DNA from: Desulfitobacterium sp050251735
GTDB taxonomy: Bacteria > Bacillota > Desulfitobacteriia > Desulfitobacteriales > Desulfitobacteriaceae
Assembly: GCA_050251735.1 (NCBI GenBank)
Contig: JBFWMF010000009.1
Location: forward strand, 66,751 to 130,750
Reading direction: 5' to 3'
DNA length: 64,000 nt
Shown here: in pieces, positions 43,638-53,315 of the stretch
Numbering within the stretch: the first letter of the stretch is position 1
Layout of the letters: each line of letters starts with the position of its first letter
Notes under the pieces: model-generated
Told to the model about the DNA's origin: nothing
What the model saw: only the letters and a program-made list of their open reading frames with translations
The model's database searches: none
Made by a program: the position numbers and the translations under genes

Positions 43638-44478
43638 TCCTTTACAATATCCCTTCATGCAGCAGGCATTAATCGGAACCATTGCTATTGCAATTCTCAC
43701 TGCTGTGGTGGGAACCTTTGTTATATTAAGACGTCTGGCCTTTATTGGCGAAGGTTTAGCTCATGGATCTTTGGCAGGCTTAGCGATCGGTTATCTTCTG
43801 GACTGGAATCTGTACATCGCCGGGAACATTTATACCATTGGCCTTGCTCTGTTTATCGGGGTGCTCCATGAAAAAACTAAGGTCAGCTTGGATACGGCGA
43901 TCGGGATCCTTTTCTCGACCTCCATGGCCTTAGGGGTGGCGTTAATTAGCTCCCTAAAGTTCTATTCTACTAACTTAACCGGTTACCTCTTCGGCTCTGT
44001 CCTTTCAATAGGTTCTTTTGATCTATTGATTATCGTCAGTTCAACTTTCTTGATTCTCTTGATTCTAACCCTTTTCTATAAAGAATTTGTCTATTATGCA
44101 TTCGACCCGGAAATGGCTGAAGTAACTGGCTTACCGCGTGCTCGTCTTCATTACGCTATGCTGGCTATGATTGCCGTAACCGTAGTGGTGGCCTCCCAAA
44201 CTGTGGGAATTATTCTCGTCACAGCACTCTTGACCATCCCGGCAGCCTCTGCTTTTCAATGGACACATTCTCTGAAAAAACTCGTCCTTCTAGCAATTAT
44301 CTTTGGCCTATTGAGTGCCATCGTCGGACTTTATCTATCTTATTATTTGAACATTGCTTCAGGCGCTAGTATCGCCCTGACAGCTGCGCTGATTTTTTTG
44401 ATAAGCTTCCTTTTTTCGGCCAAACGCGTCGGCCTACGTCGCAGTCTAGGCCGGGTAAAACTATCTGAGAAAGGATGA
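43621..44478 (+). CDS. znuB: Zinc ABC transporter permease
   Basis: ABC-3 family permease, 285 residues, eight or nine hydrophobic helices. LRRLAFIGEGLAHGSLAGLA and VTALLTIPAASAFQWTHS are family hallmarks. ATG lies inside the end of znuC, preceded by AGGAGGG. Ends overlapping the zur start region. Confidence 0.94.
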   Translation: MHLLTDPLQYPFMQQALIGTIAIAILTAVVGTFVILRRLAFIGEGLAHGSLAGLAIGYLLDWNLYIAGNIYTIGLALFIGVLHEKTKVSLDTAIGILFSTSMALGVALISSLKFYSTNLTGYLFGSVLSIGSFDLLIIVSSTFLILLILTLFYKEFVYYAFDPEMAEVTGLPRARLHYAMLAMIAVTVVVASQTVGIILVTALLTIPAASAFQWTHSLKKLVLLAIIFGLLSAIVGLYLSYYLNIASGASIALTAALIFLISFLFSAKRVGLRRSLGRVKLSEKG

Positions 44479-44483
44479 CCTTC

Positions 44484-44921
44484 GTGAAACCTGATGATAT
44501 CATCCAACTCATTCAAGAAAGAGGATATCGACTGACCACCGCTCGTAAAAAAGTGATTGGAATTTTAGCAAACCATTCAGAATTCTTAGGCGCTTACGAT
44601 ATTCATCATTTACTTGAACAGGAAAACACCCGTATCGGTGTTGCTTCCATCTATCGTGTATTAGACTTGCTAAAAAGTCTCGGTCTCTTGAAGTCCGAGG
44701 AGTTCGGGGTGGGTGGTGAGAAATATCGCCTGGACAACGAGCATTCACATCACCATCATTCCCACCAATTGATTTGCTCGCAATGCGGTCATACGGAAGA
44801 ATTGCTGGGAGATTGCCCCATTTCCCATATTGCAGACAAGCTGGAACGGGACAGTGGCTATCAAATCGAGGAGCATTGGCTACGCTTTTTTGGAGTTTGC
44901 CCTCTTTGCCGTGAACAGTAA
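44484..44921 (+). CDS. zur: Fur-family zinc uptake regulator
   Basis: A 145-residue metalloregulator. Winged helix LTTARKKVIGILANHSEFLG, GVASIYRVLDLLKSLGLL; metal domain NEHSHHHHSHQLICSQCG and FGVCPLC with two CxxC motifs. Being the last gene of the znu operon argues for zinc-responsive autoregulation. GTG 44484 is preferred (AAAGGATG eight bases upstream) over ATG 44475, which overlaps the znuB stop. Confidence 0.88.
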   Translation: MKPDDIIQLIQERGYRLTTARKKVIGILANHSEFLGAYDIHHLLEQENTRIGVASIYRVLDLLKSLGLLKSEEFGVGGEKYRLDNEHSHHHHSHQLICSQCGHTEELLGDCPISHIADKLERDSGYQIEEHWLRFFGVCPLCREQ

Positions 44922-44939
44922 GGCTTGCGTGTTAGTAAA

Positions 44940-44987
44940 AACAAAAGAGAGGTAAAGCATTGACATCAGCTTTACCTCTCTTTTGTT
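44940..44987. terminator. Bidirectional terminator between zur and dedA
   Basis: A perfect 19-bp inverted repeat AACAAAAGAGAGGTAAAGC/GCTTTACCTCTCTTTTGTT with a 10-base loop. Confidence 0.9.
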
Positions 44988-45025
44988 ACGTAATAGTTTC
45001 TCAATAGGGTACGCTACAAGGTACG

Positions 45026-45640
45026 CTAACGTTTTTGTTTGCGTTGTTTTAAAAACCAATAGCTGATTCCGATCAAAATCAGTATGCCAATGAGTAAATC
45101 CATGCGGTGGAATAAAGGTTTTAAGGAATTCCAATTGGCGCCGAGCTTTTCTCCCACAATAATCAAAAACATACACCAAGGCAGTGATCCTAACACCGTA
45201 TAAACAGCCATTTTGACCGGATTCATTTTAGCGATGCCGGCAGGAAGAGATATAAAGGTGCGAATAATGGGCAACATACGCCCCACTAAGACTGTAACCT
45301 CTCCATGCTTGCTAAACAAGCGCTCAGTCCACCTGAGTTCTTTTTCCTTAATAAAGAAGTAATGACCATAACGCTGGATAAATGGCCTACCTCCTCGTAC
45401 TCCTACGTAATAAGCCACTACACCCCCAAATAGATTCCCCAAGGTCGCTGCCAGAGTAGCTGTCCAAAAGTCGAAATGCCCAAGATACACCATGTAGCCG
45501 GTAAAGGGGAGGATAATCTCACTAGGCAAAGGAATACAGGCACTTTCAATAGCCATAGCTAAAAACACCCCAAAATAGCCTAAGCTTGAGATGAGCTGAA
45601 CCACGAATTCCCCTAATTGAACGAGCAGTCCTTCGAGCAT
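45026..45640 (-). CDS. DedA-family membrane protein
   Basis: A 204-residue SNARE-associated/DedA protein with about five membrane helices. Signature: SLGYFGVFLAMAIESACIPL..PSEIILPFTGYM and GRMLPIIRTFISLPAGIAKM. DedA proteins act in phospholipid recycling or membrane-potential maintenance. Its ATG lies 11 bases after the spoVR stop, so it appears to be the last gene of the prkA operon. Confidence 0.92.
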   Translation of the reverse strand: MLEGLLVQLGEFVVQLISSLGYFGVFLAMAIESACIPLPSEIILPFTGYMVYLGHFDFWTATLAATLGNLFGGVVAYYVGVRGGRPFIQRYGHYFFIKEKELRWTERLFSKHGEVTVLVGRMLPIIRTFISLPAGIAKMNPVKMAVYTVLGSLPWCMFLIIVGEKLGANWNSLKPLFHRMDLLIGILILIGISYWFLKQRKQKR

Positions 45641-45651
45641 CTGCTTACCTC

Positions 45652-47040
45652 CTATCCTAGGCTGTTAATTAAGCTATGGTTATGTAGGGTTATATTCTTA
45701 CGTGAAATTCCTTGGTTGGAACACTCAAACAGTACTTGTTTCCCATCCACTATGGTTTCCAGATACGCCCCCTTCCCCCACAAACTTTCCAAGAGCAACA
45801 GGGTCTTCTCAAGATAAACGACATCCAAATCCATTCCTTCATGAACGTGATAAAGATATAACCCTCCCTTGCCTTCATAATCCCCATCCCGGACGATAAT
45901 TTTGGGATGGCCTCCATTCACCAACTGCCTAACTAAATTATCGCGCACCTTTTCCCAAGCTGTATCCATGACCTGCCAGTGGGCTCCTACTTTGCGATAA
46001 TTAAAGAGATTTAGATCATCAACCAATTCCTGGTTGAGATAATTGCGAATGAAAGATACATCATTCTCCATCTCGCGTATTTCAAATAAGGTTTCTGAAT
46101 CAAACCGTTTTGCTAAGTCTTCCCATATTTTCACCCCTAGGTAGTAGGGATTTAACTGAAGACCGGAAGGCTGCACCACTTGACTATGCATGATCGCAAA
46201 ATCCATAGACTCAGCATCTGTTAAATTCAGTTCCCGCATAATCCTAGAATGCCAGAAGGTAGCCCAACCCTCATTGATTATTTTTGTTTCAATTTGCGGA
46301 TAAAAGTAGAGGGATTCTTCACGGATCATGCTGATAATGTCGCGTTGCCAATCCTTTAAGGCTGGGGAATAAGTGCTAAGGTACAGCAATAGATCTTCCT
46401 CAGCAACCTTCTCCTCATTTTCCTGATCCGGCTCATCATCCCAGAGATCGGCATATTCCGAGGAAGGGATGTGTTTTTTCTTTCCGTGGCTAATGATCTT
46501 GATCGAGGAAGGATTATCTTCTTTCTTCTTCCCCAGATGAGCCCGAAAGTCTACATGCTCTTGAATGGCCAAAACTGCATCCAGTGTTTTCTCTACCGTC
46601 TCCCGGCCATATTCTAATTCATACTCCCGTATCCTACGGGCATGAGCTTCCATGCGCACCACCATATCCTGTGGGGTCCTTTGAAAATAGCGGTTATTTT
46701 TAAAAAAATCTACGTGGGCGTAAACATGACCAATCACGAGTTTATTTTGGATTATCCGATTGCCTTCCAAAAGGAAGGCGTATGCTGGATTGGAATTGAT
46801 CACAAGCTCATAAATGCGGGTAAGGTTCAAATCATACTGCATTTTCATGCGATAGAAAGCCTTTCCAAAACTCCAATGAGTAAAGCGCACCGGCATCCCG
46901 TAGGCCCCAAAAGAGTAGAGGGCTTCCGGCGGACAGACTTCAAAATGCACCGGATAAAAGTCCAAACCCAATCCCTTAGCTACCTGAACAATCTCCTTGG
47001 CATGATAGCTAAGTTCAGTAACTTCATAATCCACGGACAC
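45652..47040 (-). CDS. spoVR: SpoVR family protein
   Basis: A 462-residue soluble protein. FYPVHFEVCPPEALYSFGAYG, FTHWSFGKAFYRM, and EGWATFWHSRIMREL are strongly conserved in the SpoVR/YcgB family. Involved in spore cortex formation in Bacillus; molecular activity unknown. It follows yhbH on the same strand. The prkA-yhbH-spoVR trio matches E. coli yeaG-yeaH-ycgB, a stationary-phase stress unit. Confidence 0.95.
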   Translation of the reverse strand: MSVDYEVTELSYHAKEIVQVAKGLGLDFYPVHFEVCPPEALYSFGAYGMPVRFTHWSFGKAFYRMKMQYDLNLTRIYELVINSNPAYAFLLEGNRIIQNKLVIGHVYAHVDFFKNNRYFQRTPQDMVVRMEAHARRIREYELEYGRETVEKTLDAVLAIQEHVDFRAHLGKKKEDNPSSIKIISHGKKKHIPSSEYADLWDDEPDQENEEKVAEEDLLLYLSTYSPALKDWQRDIISMIREESLYFYPQIETKIINEGWATFWHSRIMRELNLTDAESMDFAIMHSQVVQPSGLQLNPYYLGVKIWEDLAKRFDSETLFEIREMENDVSFIRNYLNQELVDDLNLFNYRKVGAHWQVMDTAWEKVRDNLVRQLVNGGHPKIIVRDGDYEGKGGLYLYHVHEGMDLDVVYLEKTLLLLESLWGKGAYLETIVDGKQVLFECSNQGISRKNITLHNHSLINSLG

Positions 47041-47090
47041 CCCTCCTCACCTTATTTCATATTTTCACCCAGCAGGATGCATTCCCCCAC

Positions 47091-48221
47091 TTAGGAAAAT
47101 ACTGTTTTCAAGGCTTCATAAACCTCATTGCGATCCCGAATGGTCACCAAGCGGAGCTTAGGATCGTCAATACGCCTCAGGGTCGTCATCAGGGTGCTGG
47201 AATAATGGGTTCTAAGAATTTCGCCGTAACCTACCACTTGACTAACTTCCACTAATTTTTGCATAAGATTCATGGCTCGAGTGTTATCTGAACCAATATT
47301 ATCCCCATCGGTAAAATGAACTGGATAAATATTATAATGAGCGGCCGGGTATTCCCGCTGAATCAGTTCAAGGGCTAGCTGATAAACAGAGGAGCAGCGG
47401 GTACCCCCGCTCTCTCCTCGGGTGAAGAACTCTTCTTCCGTCACTTCTTTGGCTTCCGTATGATGGGCTAAAAAGCGCATTTCGACATTTTCATATTTCT
47501 CTCTTAAAAAACGCACCATCCAGAAAAAGAAGGTTCGCGAAATGTACTTTTCAAATTGTCCCATAGATCCAGAGGTATCCATCATAGCAATGATTACCGC
47601 ATTGGTTTCATAATTGGGATGAGTCTCCCATGTTTTAAAACGTAGATCCTCGGGAGTAATGCGGAGACTCTGACTTTTACCAGTTAAAGCTTGCCTCTTA
47701 ATACTTTCGATTAATGTCCGTTTCTTATCGATGTTAGCCATCAGACCCTTTTTGCGGATATCCCTAAATTCCGGCTTATCATGGGCAATCAAGGGTCGTT
47801 TTTTATCATCTAAATTAGGTAGCTGCAATTCCTCAAAAAGGATGGCCGCTAAATCCTCATAGGTGACTTCAGCCTCGTAAATATCTACCCCGGGCTCATC
47901 CCCAGCTCCTGAATTATTACCGGCTCCTTGCTTACGCACATTTTCTCGAGCGAGAATATCTCCATTCTTCATTTTTTTGGTTCCTTGTCCGGTGTGATTC
48001 CTTTTGTTGTAGTCATACCTAAAGCGGAACTCTTCCAAGGACCGCATGGGGATTTTGATGGTTTTTTTGCCATCACTGATGATGATACCTTCATCGACAA
48101 TTAAATCACCCAGCTGCTTTTTGATGACCTCTTGTACCTTCTCCCTGTGCCGACTTTGGTCCAGATATCCTTTGCGATGGAGGCTCCAGTCCTCGCGACT
48201 GACAATAATATCGTCACTCAT
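47091..48221 (-). CDS. yhbH: YhbH/DUF444 family protein (VWA-like)
   Basis: A 376-residue protein of the DUF444 family. N-terminal DWSLHRKGYLDQSRHREKV and RFRYDYNKRNHTGQG; a VWA-type MIDAS DTSGSMG at 215-221; and HFTDGDN in the C-terminal half. Partner of PrkA kinase in bacteria; possible substrate or regulator. ATG at 48221 preceded by GGGAGTGAGTACC is chosen over 48260. Thirteen bases from prkA stop. Confidence 0.93.
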   Translation of the reverse strand: MSDDIIVSREDWSLHRKGYLDQSRHREKVQEVIKKQLGDLIVDEGIIISDGKKTIKIPMRSLEEFRFRYDYNKRNHTGQGTKKMKNGDILARENVRKQGAGNNSGAGDEPGVDIYEAEVTYEDLAAILFEELQLPNLDDKKRPLIAHDKPEFRDIRKKGLMANIDKKRTLIESIKRQALTGKSQSLRITPEDLRFKTWETHPNYETNAVIIAMMDTSGSMGQFEKYISRTFFFWMVRFLREKYENVEMRFLAHHTEAKEVTEEEFFTRGESGGTRCSSVYQLALELIQREYPAAHYNIYPVHFTDGDNIGSDNTRAMNLMQKLVEVSQVVGYGEILRTHYSSTLMTTLRRIDDPKLRLVTIRDRNEVYEALKTVFS

Positions 48222-48234
48222 GGTACTCACTCCC

Positions 48235-50136
48235 TTAACGATTAAGAAGGGAACCGACATATTTTACAATCTCGTTGGCGCAGACGGGACAATAACCATG
48301 AAGCTGGATCAGACGGTCTGTAACTTCATTGATACGGCGCAATTGTTCTTGATCCGGATGACTTACCGAGGTGGTGACCTTGATTACATCCTTGAGATCA
48401 GCAAACAGCTTTTTCTCGATAGCCTCTTTTAGTCTTTCATGTGATGTGTATTGAAAGCTTTTGCTTTTGCGAGCATAAATTGAGATACGAATGAGAATCT
48501 CTTCCCGAAAAGCTTTTTTAGCATTTTCCGATACCCCAATCTGCTCTTCAATACTGCGCATCAGCTGCTCATCGGGTTCAAGCTCTTCCCCGGTTATAGA
48601 ATCATAGAGTTTCGTCGAGTTGCAATAGGCCTCTACATTGTCTAAGTAGTTGTCTAGCAATGACTTAGCGGATTCTTCATAGGCGTATACAAAAGCCTTT
48701 TGTACTTCCTTCTTGGCTACTTCATCGTATTCCTTACGAGCTAAAGAAATTAGGTTGACGAGATTCTCTCTTTCTTCCTTCGTAATCGAGGTATGTTGTG
48801 ATAAACCATCCTTAAGAGCCCTCAGAATGTCCAAGGCATTAATGCAAGACTTCTGATCTCTGATTAGGGCTGTTGAGATGCGATTGATGACATAGCGAGG
48901 ATCGACGCCACTCATACCTTCCCCTTGCTCTTCCCCTTCCGTTATGATGTCCTTAATATCTTTTTGATTGAATCCTTCCACATCTTCCCCATCATAAAGT
49001 CGCATTTTCTTAACCAGGTCCATACCCTGTTTCTTGGAGGGCTTCATCCGAGAGATGATACTAAAGACCGAAGCCGTCCAGAGACTATGGGGTGCCAAAT
49101 GGACTCCCTCAAGATCGCTTTGCTGGATTAATTTCTCATAGATCTTGATTTCGGAGCTGACCTTCAAATTATACGGTACAGGTATGACAATAATACGCGA
49201 TTGGAGGGCTTCATTCTTTTTATTAGCCACAAAGGATTTATATTCGTTTTCGTTAGTGTGGGCAATAATCAGCTCGTCGGCCGAAATCAAAGCAAACCGT
49301 CCCGCTTTGAAGTTTCCTTCTTGCGAGAGACTCAAGAGGTTCCAGAGAAACTTCTCGTCTGATTTAAGCATCTCTTGAAATTCCATCAGACCGCGATTGG
49401 CTTTATTTAATTCGCCATCAAAGCGGTAAGCGCGAGGATCTGACTCTGAACCATATTCCGTGATGGTTGAGAAGTCGATGCTTCCTGTCAAATCTGCAAT
49501 ATCTTGAGACTTCGGATCAGAAGGGGTAAAGGTACCGATGCCTACCCGTTGCTCTTCAGAAAAGATAATTCGTTTCACAGGAACATTTTCTACATAACCA
49601 TGAAACTCCTCTTCTACCCTCAGTCGACAGACAGGACAAAGATTCCCTTCAATACGTATGCCGAATTTCTGTTCAAATTCTTCACGCAAAACATGGGGAA
49701 GCAGGTGTAGGGGATCCTCATGCATAGGGCAGCCATCAATGGCGTATACTGCGCCCTCATCAGTTCGGGTATACTCTTCTAAGCCTTTTTTCAACATGGT
49801 GACGATGGTCGACTTCCCTCCGCTCACCGGGCCCATCAGCAGAAGAATTCTCTTTCTTACATCCATACGTTTAGCCGCTGAATGAAAATACTCCTCTACC
49901 AAGCGTTCTAAGGTCTTTTCCATGCCAAAAAGTTCTTTATTAAAAAACTCAAAACTTTTTTGATTGTTCACCTCTTTAATGCCTGCTTTGTGTATCATCT
50001 CATAGATTCTAGCATGGGCATGCATCGCTAAATTAGGATTCACTACTACCATTTGCAGGTACTCGCTAAAGTTCCCATTCCAAACTAAGCCATCTTCTTT
50101 ATCCCTAAAATTTCTCAGCCATTGTATTACTTCCAT
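48235..50136 (-). CDS. prkA: PrkA family serine protein kinase/AAA+ protease
   Basis: A 633-residue AAA+ protein of the PrkA/YeaG family. Walker A GPVSGGKST at 102-110, Walker B/sensor region VYAIDGCPMHEDPLHLLPHVL, a CPVC..RV and late CPVCANE zinc-like pairs, and a C-terminal kinase-like domain. Controls spore development in Bacillus and stress in enterobacteria. ATG at 50136 preceded by AAAGGGAGGG is preferred over 50202. First gene of the prkA-yhbH-spoVR-dedA unit. Confidence 0.95.
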   Translation of the reverse strand: MEVIQWLRNFRDKEDGLVWNGNFSEYLQMVVVNPNLAMHAHARIYEMIHKAGIKEVNNQKSFEFFNKELFGMEKTLERLVEEYFHSAAKRMDVRKRILLLMGPVSGGKSTIVTMLKKGLEEYTRTDEGAVYAIDGCPMHEDPLHLLPHVLREEFEQKFGIRIEGNLCPVCRLRVEEEFHGYVENVPVKRIIFSEEQRVGIGTFTPSDPKSQDIADLTGSIDFSTITEYGSESDPRAYRFDGELNKANRGLMEFQEMLKSDEKFLWNLLSLSQEGNFKAGRFALISADELIIAHTNENEYKSFVANKKNEALQSRIIVIPVPYNLKVSSEIKIYEKLIQQSDLEGVHLAPHSLWTASVFSIISRMKPSKKQGMDLVKKMRLYDGEDVEGFNQKDIKDIITEGEEQGEGMSGVDPRYVINRISTALIRDQKSCINALDILRALKDGLSQHTSITKEERENLVNLISLARKEYDEVAKKEVQKAFVYAYEESAKSLLDNYLDNVEAYCNSTKLYDSITGEELEPDEQLMRSIEEQIGVSENAKKAFREEILIRISIYARKSKSFQYTSHERLKEAIEKKLFADLKDVIKVTTSVSHPDQEQLRRINEVTDRLIQLHGYCPVCANEIVKYVGSLLNR

Positions 50137-50269
50137 GGTCGCCCTCCCTTTCGCTGAACAAGTACACCTTTCAGGCTTATTTTTAATATATGCCTCATCC
50201 AAATAGAAGAGAAGTTACATTTTTCTTTCCCTTTAGGAATACATCGTCCTGTCAAAATACCTCCAATGC

Positions 50270-50307
50270 AAAAAACGCTTGCAAGCTTAAGCTTACAAGC
50301 GTTTTTT
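50270..50307. terminator. Terminator after the 70-aa gene
   Basis: AAAAAACGCTTG/CAAGCGTTTTTT forms a 12-bp stem, with an inner AAGCTT repeat; T-runs on both strands. Confidence 0.9.
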
Positions 50308-50331
50308 ATTGATGGGAAAGGTATAAACTAA

Positions 50332-50544
50332 CTATTGCAACTTTGTTAAATCTCGAGACTCATAGGCATACTCCCCGGATAAAGTATCTAATTGGACAAT
50401 AAGATATTCACCATATTCATCTTTTTCCAACCGTACCACAGTTCCCAATATTGAATTATAGGTAATCACTCGATCTCCCCGTTTAAACTTCTTTAAGCTA
50501 AATGGGATCCCGTGCTTCGTTGTCTCATACTGTGCGACATACAT
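50332..50544 (-). CDS. Small protein with SH3-like sequence, unknown
   Basis: A 70-residue basic protein. The strand-rich pattern FKRGDRVITYNSILGTVVRL..GEYLIVQLD resembles small SH3/KOW-like barrels, but I do not recognise a family. Strong GGAGGTG ribosome site before ATG 50544. Single gene with a strong terminator; upstream region 50545-50708 is very AT-rich. Confidence 0.75.
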   Translation of the reverse strand: MYVAQYETTKHGIPFSLKKFKRGDRVITYNSILGTVVRLEKDEYGEYLIVQLDTLSGEYAYESRDLTKLQ

Positions 50545-50708
50545 GTGACTACACCTCCGTCCTTGTGAAAGTACTATCTTGCTCTTATTCTACCATACCA
50601 CTTTTCTGAAATCTAGTGCAAATTTAATAAAATTTTGAAAATTATAAAATAATAGATTATTTTTCAATATTTGGTAATAGTTATTATATTCCAAAATATT
50701 CGGTATTT

Positions 50709-50741
50709 AAAAAGGCTCTGTCCTTATGGACAGAACCCTTA
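50709..50741 (-). terminator. Terminator after cobO
   Basis: On the minus strand GGTTCTGTCC-ATAA-GGACAGAGCC is followed by TTTTTAAAT. Confidence 0.88.
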
Positions 50742-50761
50742 CCTAGGTTAATACAAAGATA

Positions 50762-51295
50762 TCAATATTCAATACCCTTACGAGCTTGAATACCCAGCTC
50801 ATAAGGATGCTTGAGTGAAACCATTTCAGTGACCAGATGGGCCTTCTCGATTAATTGAGCTGAAGCATTGCGTCCCGTCATAATAACTTCCACATGCCCG
50901 GGTTTCATCTCCAACAACGCCAAGACCATCTCCTCCGGAAGCAATTCAAACCAGATTGCGTTGATTATTTCGTCGAGTATAACAATATCCCACTCCCCTG
51001 ATGCAATTATCTCGCGAGCACGCTCGAGCCCTCTGCGAGCCTCCTGACAATCTCCTTCAGTAGCCTGTCCTTTTAAAACCCAGCCCGGCAAACCAAATTG
51101 TTCGATCTGGCATTCCGGTTCCAAGCGCTTCAATCCCTGCAACTCCCCGTAGTCTTGGCAACCTTTCATAAACTGAATAATATATACAGAAAAACCATGA
51201 CCGACTGCTCTTAAAGTTAAACCAAAGGCTGCAGTTGTTTTACCTTTACTATTTCCTGTGTAAATTTGTATCAAACCTTGTTCCAGTCTTTCCAT
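50762..51295 (-). CDS. cobO: Corrinoid adenosyltransferase, CobO type
   Basis: Transfers the adenosyl group of ATP to cob(I)alamin, giving coenzyme B12; 177 residues. P-loop GNSKGKTTAAFGLTLRAVGHG, IIQFMKG, VILDEI and VIMTGRNAS are all present, as in BtuR/CobA. Seven bases downstream of an unknown gene, same strand. No other cobalamin genes are nearby, so it probably salvages imported corrinoid. Confidence 0.94.
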   Translation of the reverse strand: MERLEQGLIQIYTGNSKGKTTAAFGLTLRAVGHGFSVYIIQFMKGCQDYGELQGLKRLEPECQIEQFGLPGWVLKGQATEGDCQEARRGLERAREIIASGEWDIVILDEIINAIWFELLPEEMVLALLEMKPGHVEVIMTGRNASAQLIEKAHLVTEMVSLKHPYELGIQARKGIEY

Positions 51296-51302
51296 AATAT
51301 GC

Positions 51303-51830
51303 TTACACCTGCTTTGTCCATTGTTCTAGCTGAGGGTGGATATAGGCCACATTAGGGCATTGAATGAGCTCCGGAAACTTCTCGACAATCTGCTGGGTAA
51401 AGGGATAAGTAAACAGCATTTTAATGGCTGACATTTCATCAACAGCTCGTAGCTCTACTTTATCCGGATAAAAATAATAAGTATAGCTACTATCCCGCCA
51501 TGTCGTCTCTAGTTCACCACATTTTAGCCTGATGATACCAAAAGGTTCGACCTTTATATGGCCAATGCTGGTGAAAGACAAACTCATCTGACCCGTCTCA
51601 AGAGCTACTTGTCCCGCTTTATGACGGCAATGCATCAAATGTTCTATGATCAAGCGAGCAGGTAAAGAAATCTCTTCGAAAATTCGCCGATGGTTTCTGA
51701 TTTCTTCTGCCCATTCTTCAAAATGGGTGAAGTGAACAGAACGCACCTTATTAACCTTTTTAAGAGACTGTTCAATCACAAGATGAAGATCCTCTATGCA
51801 TTCTAAAAATAGCAAATCATCTTTTCTCAC
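51303..51830 (-). CDS. Conserved-looking hypothetical protein upstream of cobO
   Basis: A 175-residue soluble protein that I do not recognise. N-terminal half helical with HFTHFEEWAEEIRNHRRIF; C-terminal half strand-rich (KVEPFGIIRLKCG, TYYFYPDKVELRA). GTG 51830 with GAGGG five bases before is preferred over the in-frame TTG at 51845. It lies between a TPR gene and cobO, spacing seven bases to cobO, so it is cotranscribed. No function inferred. Confidence 0.72.
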   Translation of the reverse strand: MRKDDLLFLECIEDLHLVIEQSLKKVNKVRSVHFTHFEEWAEEIRNHRRIFEEISLPARLIIEHLMHCRHKAGQVALETGQMSLSFTSIGHIKVEPFGIIRLKCGELETTWRDSSYTYYFYPDKVELRAVDEMSAIKMLFTYPFTQQIVEKFPELIQCPNVAYIHPQLEQWTKQV

Positions 51831-51915
51831 AATATCCCTCACCAACCCTACTCTTGCCTTTACCCATAGTTTAACCGAAATCTGGAAACTTTCCTAGTGA
51901 TCTTCGTAAATTTAA

Positions 51916-53178
51916 CTATTTCTTATGACGAATCTTCCGGGAGACTCTTTGCACAGCCCGTTCCAGATCAATAGTCTCATAGCCTATGTCATGGGCTATC
52001 TCTATGGATTGCCAAAAGCATTGAAGAGCATCCAAATATTGACGCCTGCCCTCATAATATTCAGCTAAGCGTTGTACGGCGCTCAAGGAATGAGCGTGAT
52101 AACCTGCGATCATGCGCTTTGCTTCTTTTTCGTAAAATTCTCCTTCTTCCTCTTCGCCCATGGCATCTAATAGAAATGCTAGGTATTCATAGCACTCACC
52201 GAGGCGAAGATCGTCTCCCAGCTGTTCAAAGATTGTTGATGCCTCTAAAAAATAGCGCTTAGCCTGACCATATTCTTCTTTATTAACCATCAATTTACCT
52301 AAGCTCTGCAAGCGAATCGCTAAACTATTTTCCAGATCTGTGCAGTATTGTATCGACAGCTCTATGTAATACTGAGCTTCGTCGAGATACTCTAGACCTT
52401 GAAGTATTTTTGCTATAAAGTACGCTGATTCGCTGGCATCGCTCCCAAGCTGATTCCTCATCTGTAATATTAAGGCTCTTTGCATAGCAAGGAGGGCATC
52501 TGCTAAACTTTGCTGTTCAAACTTCATAAAAGCGTAATAGAGCAGAGCATTGGCTAACGACATCTCTATCCCAAGTCCAGCAAAAACCTTGCAGGAGTGA
52601 CGAATATGGTCAATGGCCTCTTTCTTATTACCCTGCCGGTAACAGGTTTCACCGATTAATACACTCAATTCCCCTTCGCCCTTCGGGTAATTGTACCGAT
52701 GACATAGATCTAACGAATTTTTATAGCTAACTTGGGCATCCGACCATCGCTCTTGTGTTGAATATACTTGACCTAGATCACTGTATAACATTGCTAAACG
52801 TAGAGGAGGAGATTCGTTTGGGTAGATCTCGATCGCACGCTTAAACCAAAAAACAGCGCTTTCCAAAGTGTTTTTTTCTACAGCAATACTTGCTAAACCA
52901 GCGAATGCTTCAGACATCCCTTTAAAGTTTGATACCTCTTCACAAATTCGCAAGGCTTCCCGAAATCCTCTTTCTGCTGCTTCGATTTTACCTTGTTTAA
53001 CTTGAACCGTAGCCATTAATCTCAGAGAAAATGCCTTAACTAACGGTACATCTAATTGGATCGCGATTCGCGTAGCCCGCCTAAAGTAATTCTCTGCTTG
53101 CATATAATCTGCTTGTGCTAAATGGGTAGTACCTTTTTCCATCAGGGTTCGCCAAATATCCAAACTCTGATCTTTCAT
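51916..53178 (-). CDS. Tetratricopeptide-repeat protein
   Basis: A 420-residue soluble protein of about ten TPRs, with patterns such as ADYMQAENYFRRATRIAIQL, KIEAAERGFREALRICEEVS and EYGQAKRYFLEASTIFEQLG. No output or DNA-binding domain. ATG at 53178 (GGAGGGG seven bases upstream) preferred to 53184. May interact with the downstream unknown protein; inference only. Confidence 0.85.
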   Translation of the reverse strand: MKDQSLDIWRTLMEKGTTHLAQADYMQAENYFRRATRIAIQLDVPLVKAFSLRLMATVQVKQGKIEAAERGFREALRICEEVSNFKGMSEAFAGLASIAVEKNTLESAVFWFKRAIEIYPNESPPLRLAMLYSDLGQVYSTQERWSDAQVSYKNSLDLCHRYNYPKGEGELSVLIGETCYRQGNKKEAIDHIRHSCKVFAGLGIEMSLANALLYYAFMKFEQQSLADALLAMQRALILQMRNQLGSDASESAYFIAKILQGLEYLDEAQYYIELSIQYCTDLENSLAIRLQSLGKLMVNKEEYGQAKRYFLEASTIFEQLGDDLRLGECYEYLAFLLDAMGEEEEGEFYEKEAKRMIAGYHAHSLSAVQRLAEYYEGRRQYLDALQCFWQSIEIAHDIGYETIDLERAVQRVSRKIRHKK

Positions 53179-53315
53179 TAGCATCCCCTCCGTATCATTT
53201 TTATCTTATGCACGGAAGGGCTTTTTGGCGCGAAAACAAGCCTATAGACGAATTTATATGCAATCTAGACAGTTAAGTCGAAATATGTTAATCTGTTGCT
53301 GTAGGAGGTGCTATT

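Noticed and set aside
44880..45179. 99-codon minus-strand frame across the zur-dedA terminator
   Set aside because: Reads through a perfect bidirectional terminator and overlaps dedA and zur in other frames.
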